Positions 1 through 11,740 of a DNA stretch of 64,000 nucleotides are shown here, piece after piece; the stretch's first letter is position 1; each line of letters begins with the position of its first letter. This DNA comes from Dryas octopetala (taxonomy: Eukaryota; Streptophyta; Magnoliopsida; Rosales; Rosaceae). Location: contig OY992837.1 in the NCBI GenBank assembly GCA_963921425.1, forward strand, positions 20,414,630 to 20,478,629, written 5' to 3'. Below the pieces are notes generated by a model that was not told where the DNA came from, made no database searches, and worked only from the letters and a program-made list of their open reading frames with translations. The translations under genes and the position numbers were made by a program.

Positions 1-639
1 GCATCCTGCAGATTCTATACATGTGGAGGATGATGATTTTGCATTCAAGGAGAATGTTGAGGTTGCTAGTAGGGAAGAAATTCAAAGTGAGCTGCCACCA
101 AAGGATCCATTGTCTGATGATGCAAACACTGATGCACTAATAAGCTTAGATGGTAGCTTTAGTGATGATGAGGTTAATCAAGTTGTGAAGAAAAAAAAAA
201 GAAAGAGGTTACCAAGATTGAAACAGTTTAGGAGTGCAACTAATTTAAGAACAGTGAAGCCTAAGTTAGGTCAATCATATGCATGTGCAGATGATTTTAG
301 AGTAGCTGTGAAGGAACACTTCATTAATGAAGGTAGATTGTACAAGTTTCCAATCAATGATTATTATAAAGTACAGGCTAAGTACAAGAAGATGGTTGCC
401 TTTAGATTATTTATGCATCAATGGATGGGAAGCAACGTAGGACCAAGCCTTTGTGGGTGAACACTTTTGTTAGGACTCACTTATGTAATAGGGATGAGAA
501 CATGAATTGTATTAGAAGTTCTTGGTTGGCTGAAAGGTATGAAGACGATTTGAGAATCAACCCTAGATTGGATGTTGGCATAATTTAGATAAGGTGAGGA
601 AAGACTATATGGTTGACATATCTAGATGGCAAACATATG
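1..639 (+). pseudogene. MULE (MuDR-type) transposase, N-terminal part, broken
   Basis: The frame is open from the window edge, so the gene starts upstream. The region to about 460 encodes an acidic, serine-rich leader, a basic KKKKRKR stretch, then the Mutator DNA-binding-type segment (FRVAVKEHFINEGRLYKF). A frameshift near 420 moves the reading to a frame giving KPLWVNTFVRTHLCNRDEN and SWLAERYEDDLRINPRLDV, as in plant MULE transposases. A second shift near 580 gives DKVRKDYMVDISRWQTYV, which stops at an insertion at about 640. The protein resumes after 8290. The product would be a DNA-binding transposase acting in the nucleus. With two frameshifts and a 7.6 kb interruption it is dead. Family assignment is from recognisable motifs, not from a search. 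Confidence 0.8.
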
Positions 640-2571
640 TGTTGGAAATTTTCCCTAAAACCAATGGTAATTGATTAAAGTGACTTAAGAGATATTTCAA
701 TCAATGTGAATTTCATATTGATCAGGGCACATGCATTATTCACTACACTGGAACTCCACGATCATCGTGTAAGTGATTAATGAATGCGCCCATGAAAGTC
801 TAAGAGAAGAAACATGATGAGCTTAGAGGCCATTGAGATTCATGTTATCGGATGCTTAGACTCCTACTAAGTCGATGAAGGAAATGTTAACTAGACATTC
901 AGATTCCAATAAGTCAAGACTATCACATAAACTTGCTCACTTCGGGTTGGTGAATCTCATGCCACAGTGTAGGGTTACTAGATCGAGTATGTGGGTGCTT
1001 GCTTGGAGACACGTCCACTGAACTGACAACAGAGAATTCTAGATGGAGCTTTATAGCATGTCAAATAGGAACTCTGTGGTTATGATAGATACTGATTAGT
1101 CTTCAGACCTGAGACACTACTGATGTCTTGTGTGTGTGCTTAGTGTACTTTGACTGCACAAAATGGACCAACGCAATTAGGCATGGGTTAAATGTGTATG
1201 TTGGGTGCACTGACACATATGCGAAGGCTTGTGAGTGTGCAATATGAAATCTCTTACCATTTATAAAGAATGAGATGTCCCAGGATAGAAAGACTCTCAA
1301 AGTCTCTAGCCAGAGCATTAGAGTCACAAATATGATTATATCCTGTAATGAGTTTTGACACTAGTTTCATACCCATGATGTAATCGGGACATATATGAGA
1401 AAGAACTGTACTATATTGTAATTGTAACTTAATAGGTTCGAGACTAAATTTTATTTAGTTTGGGGGCCATAAACTGTGGCTAGGTGTCAATGTGGTCTGT
1501 AGAGTCTAAAAAGCAATTAATTAGAAAGCATTTTTAGATTAATTGTAATCATACTACCAAATCAAATACAAACCTAAAGGGTCACACACATACAAGTATG
1601 TGGGAGACCAAAAGAAAAGAATGATACCGTGGATTAATATATATATGTTTGATTATTAATCGCAACTATTGTGATAGTTGGTATTGCCTAAGACTGGGAG
1701 TTGACACTTTCCAGTGGGTCACCTATTCTAGTATTGCTCTAGTGTGAGCTCACTTAACTGTGAGATACCAATGGGGACCATGAAGATCTAATGACTTAAT
1801 TACTAATTGATGAAGACAATTAGTAAACTTATAAGTTAAGTGATTAATTTGAGGTGATCATTTGATATAATCTTTTCTTAAGTAGGATTAATTAGCTAAA
1901 TAATCTACTTAGTGAGTGAGATTGGAAACTTAAAGATTGGGCTTGTTGACCCAAGGCTAAATCATTAATTATTAGAGAATAATTAATGTTATCTTATTAA
2001 TTAAAATAAATGATTAATTAGTTAATCATGAGTCCTAACCCAAACACTAAACTTGTTTATTAAAGTGTTAATCACATGAGTAAGGGGTGGGTGACATATT
2101 AGTCAAAGGACATTTGACTTTCATGTATCACATGAGGTAAGTTACATAATATTAAAGAGCTTGGGGTAATAGTGCAAATAAGAAAAGATGGTGATTAAAT
2201 GAAATTAAATGGGCGAATGTGGACCGTCCATTTAAAATGGATGAATCTTGGCCATTCATAGAAGATATGAGAAAACATTAAAGGAGGATTTCCTCATCTC
2301 TATGCCGCACCTCTCTCATCTTCTCATCTTCTCATCTCTTCATCCTCTCTCTTCCTCCAAGAAACTTAGTGAAAATGATGGGTCTTGATGAACCCATTAC
2401 CATCACCATTTCTTTAATGCCATCTTTCCTTCTTTCACACTTGGCCGGTGTGTACTAGCTTTAGAGAGATCACACTTGTGATCTTAAGCCTCTAGGTAGA
2501 TGAATGTTCATTCTCATGGTGGTGCCAAATCATGAAGATGGACATGGAAAGAAGACATCCCCTTGGATGTG
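640..2571 (+). mobile_element. Copia-type LTR, left part (interrupted)
   Basis: The sequence begins TGTTGGAAATTTT exactly where the MULE coding sequence breaks off, which looks like a plant LTR start. The interior has no coding capacity: it is AT-rich with repeated ATTAATTA tracts, followed by a pyrimidine-rich CTCATCTTCTCATC stretch (about 2290-2350) as in LTR R/U5 regions. A possible end, TTCCAACA at 8212-8219, mirrors the start, so one LTR of about 2 kb may have been split by the insertion at 2572-8118. No convincing target duplication was found. Superfamily assignment is inference from LTR style. Confidence 0.5.
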
Positions 2572-5145
2572 TGTGAAACCTTGAAATTTTTCAAATTTCT
2601 ATTTTCTAATTTTATTTGAGAATTAGGAATTGTCATAAAGTTTTCTTTTATTTTTCTCCACCAAAAATTATTTTCGGAGTTGATAAATTGTTTTATTGTT
2701 TGACTTGTTGACCCAAAGAAATAGTTTGTTTTAAAACCCAATCTTGATCTCATTACGTAGAGCTCGACTCTACGAGCGCGGAGACTCGAAGAATGCGTAA
2801 ATCGGAGTTACGATTCGAGAGTTACGGACGTACGAAGTCCAATGGCATTCAGAAACCACAACTCAGCCACCTCCCTAACTCGCTATGATGATCTTTCTCC
2901 TCCCGTGCGGCCTCGCCGACGCTTGTGTCACCGTCCAACGACTGTTGCCAGAGCTGTGTGGATCGTTTTCTTTGTCTCTCTCTCCTCTATCTTTCTCTGT
3001 AACTCAATTGCCCGAAAACCCAACCACCCAAACAGATCAAAGCCGAGAAGACTTGAAACCTACCGGCGGCGAGTCCTCTTTTCCCGCAAAATTGAGGACG
3101 GTGACCTACTAGGCTTTGTTCCCCTCGTCGAGCTGAACAAGGTGGTGGCCTCCGATTGTCCATCCACCCTGTCACGACGGCATTTCAATGAGAAGAAGCC
3201 GACAACCTATGCCGTCGACATTGCTTTTTCGGCGGCGTTGCTACCCGTCACCACCACTCTCTTCTTCTACTTGTTGACACGAGTTTAGTGGTGTCTTTGG
3301 ATCATCGATCAAATCACTTTGCGCAGCAAACCGAAGAGAGAGGCACCCGAAGCTTTCTCCGCCGATCTCCGCTAATCCCGACGGCAGCTTAGCCCATCTT
3401 GGGCATGTCTCATCTTCTCTTGGCGTCTTCTCTCTTCTGGTGCACTTGCATGTGCCCAGATTGTGCTCAATCTGAAGACCCAGCTCAACTGCCCGCTGCC
3501 ACTGCGAGTTTAGCCGCATATGGTGGCTGTTTGGTTGTTTCAAGGTGCGAATCAACCCTTACTCAGTCCCTGTAATCATTTGAGTAGTTCATTGATCTCC
3601 TATTCTTGTTGTTTTGTAATCTGATTATGATTATGTGTATTTCTTTGTGAAACAAGTCAGGCAGCCACCGTTCATGGCATCTGCCGCCCATCCCAGTTGT
3701 TTCTCAGTCTTGTGAACTTTGTTTTTGAACCTTGTGTTGTTTTGGTTGTCTGTTGTTGATTAACAGGTTGTGTTAGCTTGGAAATCCTAAACCTGAAGCC
3801 ATTCCAATTGTCAAACTCAAAACCCTGGCTTGGTATATCACTGACTAGGGTATCCGTATTCGTTTCATTAAAATTAACCGATCTAACCTTGGATCAATAT
3901 TTGTTTGGATCCTAACCTTCGGTTAGGTCATAGGGGTAGTTTGGTCATTTCACTTGTACTTCTCGAACTCGTATTGTTAATTATCGTGAGTTGTCTCGAT
4001 TTGTATAACCAAACCCTCTTTGTCATGTCTCGAGTCAATCCTGGACCACCAATGATTTCAGAAAGTGAGTCGTAGATCCTCAGTTTGACCTCGAGGCCAT
4101 TTTGGTCATTTTACTCTTTTTGCTTCGAAACTCATGTCGTTGGTTCTCGACTCTCAAAGCTAACTCCTATATTTATTATAGGTATTTGTGGAGCTTTGTT
4201 TCTCTTACTCAGTCGGTGTGAACAACTATTTTGATTATTGAACGGGAAACCGATCCGGAGTGTTGATCGGATGTTTCCGACGAAGGTTAGAGTCCACCTG
4301 ACTCGTCCTTGTTGCTATTCTTCCGAAGTTAAACTTGGATTCATCTTTCGCCAATTCTTTTGCACTTATTTGTTTGTAAGGGAAAACGGTCTTTTTACGT
4401 GACTTTCGAGGAACAGTACATTTAGATGGTCGATCTCATGCGATGGTGGGGTTGTACAAGCTAAGTAGAACTTTGCTTGGGACTTAGGTGGGTGAACAAC
4501 TAACCTTCTAACTTGTTGGTTTTACAGGGAATGCTTATATCCTCATGATTGAGATATGTTGCATTATTGTGTGTCGATCCTTCTTTTTGAATCGTGTAAT
4601 TTGGGATCGATACTGAATTGTTTTATCATTATTCTCTTGTGGGTTATTCTGATTAATTTGTGAACCTATGTGTGCAAATATACTCTGTGAATATCTGAAA
4701 TGCTTTCTGATTTGTAAACGGATCCATACTTTGGAATGATACCCGAGACGGGTATGTGATGGCACGGCAGTTGCCGGTTATCCACTGTTGATAGAGCGGA
4801 TACGTGATTATACTATGGTTCTGTGTTTCGGCATTTGATTTGTCGATTACGCTCCGGCGATGGAGCGGGTATATAATTGTCATATGTGGTTGTTTGTTTG
4901 AGAATCTAGTTGACTCTCAAACCCCAAAAAGGATGTGCATGATGTACATGTTTTGGGTATATTCAGGTTTTCAACACACTCGCAATGAGCTTTGAGGTCT
5001 CGTGTATTTTCAAGGCAAGTGCTTTTGATGCAAATCCTATTTTTGAGTTATAACGAGAAAAGAGTATCTAATTAAAGGCACTTTTGAATAATTGGATTAG
5101 GAAATAGAGACCTTACTTATTTGACTACTTGTCCCCACTACAAGA

Positions 5146-5880
5146 AAACAGGGATTTGGCAATGATTGAAAGTCGTTGTCTAAATCTTGGAATTTGTTGC
5201 CTAAAACTATCGGCAACAAAATTATGCTGTTGCCATGGGCGTTGCCCTAGGACCCTTACCAATGACTATCAACAACGATTTTGGTGATCGTTGCTAATTT
5301 GGCAACAAATATTTCGTTGCTGATTCTGGTATAGAAAACCAAATTTGAAGGATATTTAGCAACGATCACCGCGTTGCCTATTTTATTATGCAACACCGTC
5401 GTCGTTGCCTTATCAATTTATACGCAACAACTTTGGTATGGCCGAATACATTTGGTAACAATCCATGTCGTTTCATATATCATTTAGACAACGAAGGCCG
5501 CGTTGTGTATTATATTACGCAACACCGTTGTTGTTACCATTCCAATTTATAGGAAACCACTCTATTGTTCCTTAATAATTGTGGTGAAATTATATGGTGT
5601 TGCATATTCTATCAAGCAACGTTTCTATTATTGCTCAAGTATGAAATATGCAAGGACCATGGTACTACCTAATCTCTTCGCAATCATATCATCGTTGCCT
5701 TTTCCCTCAAATGGCAACATGGTTTTGTCCTTGCCTAATCTTCTTGGCAACTAGACCATGTCATCATTGTCTTTTCCCTCCAAAGGCAACATGGTTTGGT
5801 CCTTGCCTAATCTTCTTGGCAACCATGTCATCGTTGCCTTTTCCCTCAATTGGCAACATGGTTATCGTTGCCTTTTGAGG
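5146..5880. repeat. CACTA subterminal repeat region with a 67-72 bp tandem repeat
   Basis: Short GTTGCC and GGCAAC motifs recur many times in both orientations, the expected layout of transposase-binding subterminal repeats. At 5694-5875 a longer unit (GTTGCCTTTTCCCTC followed by GGCAACATGGTT) is repeated in tandem; copies start near 5694, 5766 and 5833. Confidence 0.75.
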
Positions 5881-6079
5881 TACGTAACGTAATTTCCTTT
5901 TAGAATTGGCAACAAATAATTTTTGAATTATCAATTATTTATTTTAATTAATTTTTATAAATATAAATAATGCTATTGCTTCAAGATATAAAAGTTAAAA
6001 TCTCAATAAAGCTTCATAATATAATAAATCCAAATGTTAGAAAATAATAACTTGTTCACATACTTGTCTAAGAAAATAC

Positions 6080-7353
6080 TTAAACACAAATGTAATAAAG
6101 CTCGGAAAAAAAAAAAAAGCAACTAAAACAAATTTCATCTTCATCCTCACTACTACTGTTTGCAAGATGACCGTCATTTTTGCCATCTCTAGATTGTTGA
6201 GGAGTGTGACTGGGAGTTAGTTGCTCATGGATAGATCCGCTACTACTATTGCACATTGGAGATTCTTTAAAAGCTTGCAACTCAGATCTTAGTTCAACAT
6301 TCTCATTTTGCAAAGTCTTAAAGCCATGAACAAGTTGTTTCATCATGTTTTGCATCTCCATCCAACCATTGAATGAAGGCTCAGATGCAGTAGTGGAGGA
6401 GGAAGATTTATCCTGACGAGGAAAAACACCAAGACCACATACGATTCTACCTTTCACCCTGAGTTCCTCATCGCAGATCTCATACTCAACTTCCAAAGGC
6501 ACCTGTATGGAATTCGCTTGAGTACCCTCAGGTGCTTCCTGAGCCATAGTTAACTTGATTGCATCTCTCTTCTTCTTCATTTTTTCCTACAGCATAAAAA
6601 TTATAGTCAAGAGGTGGAACTAAAAGTAAACGGTAGAATGCAGTACTGTTTTGAAGAAAAGAAATTAGGTATATTTATATTAAAATAGAAGTGTTGGTAT
6701 ATCATCCACTCTTCAACCTAAATGCATAATTTCTATGGAAATTTCCCTCGCAAATTTTCATTTAATTAAAGAGTACATACACATGGTGGAATTAAAGCTT
6801 TTAAATTTACAAACACATGACTACATGTTTCTCCCTGGCTTTATCAGAAGTCCACTGCTGATTCTTTTTAATGTACATATCTTTCCAGTTATCAGTAAAA
6901 GATGGGACCTTACCCTTCTATATTAAAAATACAAAAGGAAAAAACAACTTGGTTAGTGGCAAAATAACACAACATCAAGAGTACACCATCACACACTGTA
7001 CAAGAGTACACCATCACACAATGTACATCATCACACACTACACATCAATATCACACACTATAGATCAACATATAATTTTTATAAGCTGATGGTAAATCTG
7101 TATATAGCATAATTGGAAATGAACATAAACTAACATTGTTTGGCTTAATGCAGTTCTAGAATGCTTGTTTAAATGAAAGAAAACGAGACAAGGAGAAGAC
7201 AAACATAAATAACTTGGTTAACTATTTCCACAAGAGTGAAATAATTAAATTTACCTTAGCCTTCTGTAGAACATACTGGACAAATGGTTTTGTACCCCCA
7301 CGATGGTTGTTCGGTGGTTTGTTACGATTGTTGGAATTGATTTCAGAAATTTT
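6080..7353 (-). pseudogene. CACTA-associated transposase_24-type (Ptta/En/Spm) protein, last two exons
   Basis: The upstream exon (7255-7353) is 33 codons bounded by CTGCAG at the acceptor side and AAG|GTAAAT at the donor side. It reads ISEINSNNRNKPPNNHRGG...FVQYVL, matching the Ptta/En/Spm plant transposase family (Pfam Transposase_24). The downstream exon starts after CTGTAG at 6586 in the same phase. It reads on through EYEICDEELRVKGRIVCGLG, a likely coiled coil (MMKQLVHGFKTLQNENVELR) and an acidic tail, to a stop at 6080. The last residues are read from an A-rich stretch and may not be authentic. In autonomous CACTA elements this protein accompanies the TnpD transposase; its exact role is poorly defined. 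No upstream exons or TnpD gene remain here, so the element cannot move by itself. Confidence 0.65.
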
Positions 7354-8118
7354 CTGCAGTAGAAAATATATTAATTATAATTTTATATTCATTCGTGGAA
7401 TAAATATTATCAATATGCATGAGAAAAAGATGGATTTAATTATACTAAGAATTATGAATCCATATAAACATTGTCATATAGCCAATGCCATTGATCTAGT
7501 GGTCTTTCAAACCATAAAACCTTTCTTAGGAGGTATATCTAGTCCATGCTCAGGTGTCCCACAGTTCTAGTAATGCTTAAACATTCTATTCTTGAAGTGG
7601 GTGGATCCCACCTCCATCTTCTTAATTATTAATATATTCAACTACATATTGGAGAGTCAAGTCTACATTAAACTTCACCTAAGATGAAATATACAAAAAT
7701 ATTAGGATAAAAGATGAAGCAACTACCGAAAACATCAGCACAATCAGAAAATGACTCATAAAAATCCAAGATGTGATGGACATATAAAAGATATGAATAT
7801 TCTAACCAAAAGAATAAAAATTCTTTATCAGTAATACAAGTGGCTTCGAAAAAAAAAACCCAGAAGGAATACAAAACTTACTAGCAATGTCTCTCGCATT
7901 AGTCTTTTGTCCTCCTCTTGTTTCAGTCGTTTAAAATGAGTCTCAACTTATCTTCGCTAGTGAACTCATCTCTAATCCAACCTAGTTTCAAAAATAAAAA
8001 GGGCTTAACTTATTTTGGGGATATTTAGGATTATGACGCAAGTTCTTAGGTGTTGTAGGTTCGAGTATTCTCAAAATAGGTGCCACTGTGATGTACCCAG
8101 GTTCCGGGGCATTACAAT

Positions 8119-8290
8119 ATGTGCAAGTCTTGGGTACTACCTAAGATGGTCATCAAGGATAATCTCTTGTTCTCTTAGCTATTTATTATTTTTCATGCCT
8201 CATCACTATGCTTCCAACACTGGGCATAGGTGATTAAAATTGAAAATCCACTATGCTTCCACTTTTAGAAATTGTTTCTAAGTACCCATC
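8119..8290 (+). other. Right remnant of the copia-type LTR and junction
   Basis: Non-coding sequence between the end of the gypsy-type LTR and the point where MULE coding sequence resumes. CACTATGCTTCCA occurs twice (8204-8216 and about 8250), the first followed by ACA to give a TTCCAACA end matching the TGTTGGAA start at 640. The exact insertion boundary is uncertain. Confidence 0.35.
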
Positions 8291-8700
8291 ATTCCCTTGA
8301 ATACAAAGCTAGGACAAAGGCAAATCTAAAGCTTATTGGTTCTTATCAGAACCAGTATAGGAAGCTTTGGGACTATACTGTTGTTCTTAAGAAGTATAAC
8401 CCTACCAGTACAATCAAAATGAAAACAACATTGGAGGGTAGAAAGGCTAGGTTTTAGAGACTGTATATATGTTTTGCAGCCCTCGGGCAAGGATTTGTAC
8501 TTGCGTGTAGGCCTGTTGTGGGAGTAGATGGGTGCCATTTAAAGGTACCTCATCCTAGACAGCTTCTAACAGCAGTAGGCATAGTTAGAAACAATGGAAT
8601 GTTTCCCATTGCCTATTTTATAGTTGAAATTAGGAATAAGAGTAGTTGTTCTTGGTTTTAGAAGTTATTGATGCAAGACTTAAATATTGAAGATGGGCCC
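8291..8700 (+). pseudogene. MULE transposase, middle part with start of the catalytic domain
   Basis: This continues the protein that stops at 639: YKARTKANLKLIGSYQNQY, KLWDYTVVLKKYNPTSTI, then after one in-frame stop (near 8455) RLYICFAALGQGF and the start of the MULE catalytic domain. The first catalytic aspartate lies in VVGVDGCHLK (about 8522-8551), followed by LLTAVGI.NNGMFPIAYF. A second stop interrupts SWF.KLLMQDLNIEDG. Coding sequence ends near 8700, where the Tat gypsy element begins, so the other catalytic residues are missing. Spacing to the N-terminal half matches a single MULE protein split by insertion. Confidence 0.8.
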
Positions 8701-8712
8701 ACAGAGGAATCC

Positions 8713-9060
8713 TCACCAACGAACAAATAGAAAAAAGTCAGCCAAATAAATCAAAGTCAAGGTCCTGACGATAAGAGATATCAAAGGAAAGGATTTGGAG
8801 GAAAATGATGGAAGGGGTGGGATCGATTCAATGAACCTCCACTCAATTGTACGCTCTCCAAGATATACCATGAGAACAAACATCACAAAATCTTTCGCTA
8901 ACCGCCACCTCTTACTGGACCTCCTGACAAACGAGAAAAGAACAAGCATTGCGAATCTCACAAAGATCATGGCCACGAACTGTATGAATGCCGGAGTCTT
9001 AAGGCTCAGGTGGCAGTAATGATGAAGAAAGGGCAGCTTAATTGCCCAGTGTTAGGCATA
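8713..9060 (+). pseudogene. Tat gypsy gag, C-terminal part with zinc knuckle
   Basis: In the plus frame near 8947-9042 the sequence reads CESHKDHGHELYEC, then LKAQVAVMMKKGQLN. This is the compact knuckle and following helix typical of Tat-lineage gag (usual form C-x-F-H-x3-GH-x4-C). The phenylalanine before the first histidine is serine here. Upstream gag is missing and several frames must be joined to read what is left. Confidence 0.65.
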
Positions 9061-9317
9061 CAAGGATAAACAGGTTAAAGCAAAGACACTCATAATAACG
9101 AATGCAAGAGAAATAACTCTCTAAGGAAGTACTCATGATCCATGGTGAACCAATTCCACCAGAGAGAATAAAGGCGAGAGATCGTGGAAGATATCGAAAG
9201 CTCGAAAAAGCATGAAAAGAGAACCAAATCAGCTCGGCTTCAGCACAAGCAGCCTCTTTAAGTGGGTTAGGGGTTATATCATTTAGCAGAATAGATCTGG
9301 AAGAACTCGATGTACCC

Positions 9318-9640
9318 CACAATAACGCTTTGGTGGTAACATTTCAGATTGGGAAAGAAAGAGTACATCGTGTAATGATCGAAGGAGGAAGCAGCATGAA
9401 TGTCTTATACTTTGGAACCTTCAAGAAAATAGGTCTCAACAAGAAAGATTTGATGGCAAATTCAGCCCCGATCACAGCTTTTGAAGGAAGTCAAGTGATT
9501 CATTTGGAGAGATCACTTTACTGTAACAGCAGCAGGAAAAACCCTCCAGGTAACATTCATCGTGATCAATTCTCCTTCCACTTACAATGTAATTATGGGA
9601 AGAGATTGGATGTTCTGGATGGAAGATGAAGCTTATGAGC
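9318..9640 (+). pseudogene. Tat gypsy aspartic protease
   Basis: The frame from 9330 gives VVTFQIGKERVHRVMIEGGSS, then LYFGTFKKIGLNKKDL and ITAFEGSQV. After a shift near 9510 it continues with TFIVINSPSTYNVIMGRDWM (from 9556). This is the retropepsin-like protease that processes the polyprotein. The usual active-site D-G-G-S-S reads E-G-G-S-S here, a change expected to abolish catalysis. Downstream it is separated from RT by stops, consistent with general decay. Confidence 0.7.
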
Positions 9641-9929
9641 GATGTCAGGTGTTCAGAATCATAACTGCTGATGGGTTGAGTACTGTTGATATCAAAGGAG
9701 ATCAATGGGTGGCGCGGCAATGTTATCACATAACGGCGAACAATAGAGCAAATGGACAGGCTCTATCAACCGAGCTTGAAAAAGAGCAATAAAACGAAAA
9801 CTCACCAGGAAGGATCAAGTTAGAGCCCGATCGATTTGATATGCCAGGAATAGATCGATTTAAGCATTGCATACCATTGACTCAATGTAAATCCGAATGC
9901 ACAACATTTCCAGCAACGACAGCGACAAT

Positions 9930-11180
9930 TTGCACCTGAAAGGAATAAAGTCATCAGTGACGAGGTGGACCGTCTGCTCGAGGTGGGATTCATCAAGGAC
10001 TTGTGGTGCCAGAGCTGGATTTCCAATGTGGTTGTGGTTCAGAAAAGGAATGGGAAATGGAGAGTATGTGTGGATTTCACGAACTTGAATAAAGCATGCC
10101 TGAAAGATTGTTATCCACTCCCAAAGATAGATCAGATGGTAGATGCAACAGCTGAGTATGAATAATTTGTCCTTCCTCGACGCATATTCGGGGTATAATC
10201 AAATCTCGATGGCAAGGGAAGATCAAGACATGCAAAACTACTTTCATATCATAAAGACGACTTTATTGTTATACTTTGATGCTATTCGGACTGAAAAATG
10301 CAGGGTCAACGTATCAAAGGCTGGTAAATGGGATGTTCAAAGACCAGTTAGGATGAAAAATTGAGGTATACATTGATGACATGGTGGTTAAGAGTCGGAT
10401 TAAATCCGACCACCTCAAGGATCTTCAAGAGGTACTCCGAACATATTAAATGAAGTTGAATCCAACGAAATGTGTGTTTGGGGTATCGTAAGGACAGTTC
10501 TTGGGGTATATCGTGAGCTAAAGAGGGATAGACAACCCCACGAAGGTACAAGCTCTTCGGGATATGCCCGAACCAACAACGCCGAGAGAGGTGCAAGTAT
10601 TAACAGGACATCTTGCAGCGTTGAGCAGGTTTGTATCTAGACTATTAGATAAAAGTAGGCCATTCTTTCAGGAAATGAAGAAGAGGAAAGGCGAAGTATG
10701 AGGGTCGGAGCAAAAAAGAAGCCTTCAAGAGAATAAAACAATATATGGCAAGCCCACCTATTCTGACAGTACCAAAACCAGGTGAACCTCTTTATCTTTA
10801 TCTGGCAATCTCAAATTTTTCTATTAGCAGTGCAATATTCAGGGAGGAGAACAGCAACCAGCACCCCATTGCTTATGCTAGCAAAAGTCTGGTTGACGCC
10901 GAGACTAGGTACAATACCACGAAAAAAATGATTCTAGCTTTGGTAACATCCAAAAGAAAGCTTCATCAATACTTCAAATACCATTCGATCGTGGTCCTCA
11001 CAAACTAACCAGTTCGAGCCATTCTTGCTAAACAAGATCTCTATGGAAGGATGACCAAACGGGCTATCGAACTAAGAGCATTCGAGATCGAGTTCAGGCC
11101 ATACACTGCAATCAAAGGCCAAACAATTGTAGATTTCTTAGTAGAATCAAAGGAGACAATGGAGCTTATCGAAAAGGCAA
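9930..11180 (+). pseudogene. Tat gypsy reverse transcriptase and first RNase H
   Basis: RT starts around 9965 with VDRLLEVGFIKDLWCQSWIS, followed by RNGKWRVCVDFTNLNKAC and CYPLPKIDQMVD. The catalytic YIDD box is at 10369-10380 (VYIDDMVV) in a different frame, after shifts near 10160 and 10300. RNase H follows at about 10700-11180 with LYLYLAISNFSISSAI, HPIAYASKSLVDAETRY and FEIEFRPYTAIKGQ. In a live element this enzyme copies genomic RNA into cDNA. At least five stops or shifts break it here. Confidence 0.75.
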
Positions 11181-11189
11181 GATCAGAGG

Positions 11190-11740
11190 AAGAATGAGAA
11201 CTTTACGTGGATGGCTCATCAAACATGCATGGGGCAGGGGCCGAAATCATTCTGCGAACCCCAGATGGAATGGAACTCACATTCGCTCTTCGATTGGACT
11301 TCTGAGCTTCAAACAACATGGTAAAATATGAAGCGCTAGTCAATGGGCTCAAAATTGCATTGCGAGTTGAGGGAAAATACCTACGAGTATTTAGTGATTC
11401 TCAACTAATTGTAAATCAGGTTAATGTAGGATACACAGTGAAGGATGAAAAAATGGAGTTGTATCAGAAATTGACAAGGGAATTAGGAGAAAAGTTAGAA
11501 AAAATAACATTCATTTATATTCCAAGAGAGGAAAATGAGGGGGCAGATAAACTGGCATGTGAAGCATCCTCGGCAGAGTCCGAACTGATGAGATTGATAA
11601 TAATTGAACAAATCGTAATTCCAAGTATAACAGAGAGCTCCGAAGTAATGGTCATTGATCAGCTCGAAGATAAATGGATGAAACTTCTGATCGAGTATCT
11701 CCAGAATGGGACGACACCAACAAACCCAATCGAAGGCTGA
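11190..11740 (+). pseudogene. Tat-specific second RNase H
   Basis: Directly after a stop near 11197 the sequence reads ELYVDGSSNMHGAGAEIIL, then, from 11318, [31 protein letters not shown] and [16 protein letters not shown]. These are the acidic-residue motifs (D, E, D, D) of an RNase H fold. Its position between the RT-linked RNase H and the integrase is the diagnostic arrangement of Tat-lineage gypsy elements. One stop (near 11304) separates the first motif from the rest. Confidence 0.75.

Larger units (their letters stand above)
5146..8000 (-). mobile_element. CACTA (En/Spm) transposon remnant
   Basis: It begins with CACTACAAGAAAACAGGG, the classic terminal sequence of plant CACTA elements. 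The next 730 bp are full of short GGCAAC/GTTGCC motifs in both orientations, as in CACTA subterminal regions. A minus-strand gene with two recognisable exons (6080-6586, 7255-7353) follows. I could not find the matching right terminus (ending TAGTG) before the LTR sequence resumes near 8000, so the right end is probably deleted and the end coordinate is approximate. Confidence 0.7.
2572..8118 (+). mobile_element. Gypsy-type solo LTR, itself interrupted by a CACTA remnant
   Basis: The left part (2572-5145) and a short right part (about 8000-8118, ending CCGGGGCATTACA) look like one long LTR. The left part carries the motif CGTAAATCGGAGTTAC (2796-2811), a GC-rich CT-tract segment (2840-3500) and a long non-coding tail. 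A second LTR in this window (25644-27464) has the same motif and a similar end, GGGGCGTTACA. A possible 5-bp target duplication ATGTG lies at 2567-2571 and 8119-8123, but that would place the end two bases after TTACA. No internal coding region is present, so it is read as a solo LTR. GC-rich open frames inside (2842-3288 and its overlaps) are not treated as genes. Confidence 0.5.

Noticed and set aside
2842..3288. 148-codon plus-strand frame with hydrophobic stretches, and overlapping frames at 2885-3112, 2987-3175, 3241-3555
   Set aside because: They lie in the GC-rich part of a non-coding LTR. Several frames overlap on both strands, as expected from base composition, and no domain is visible.
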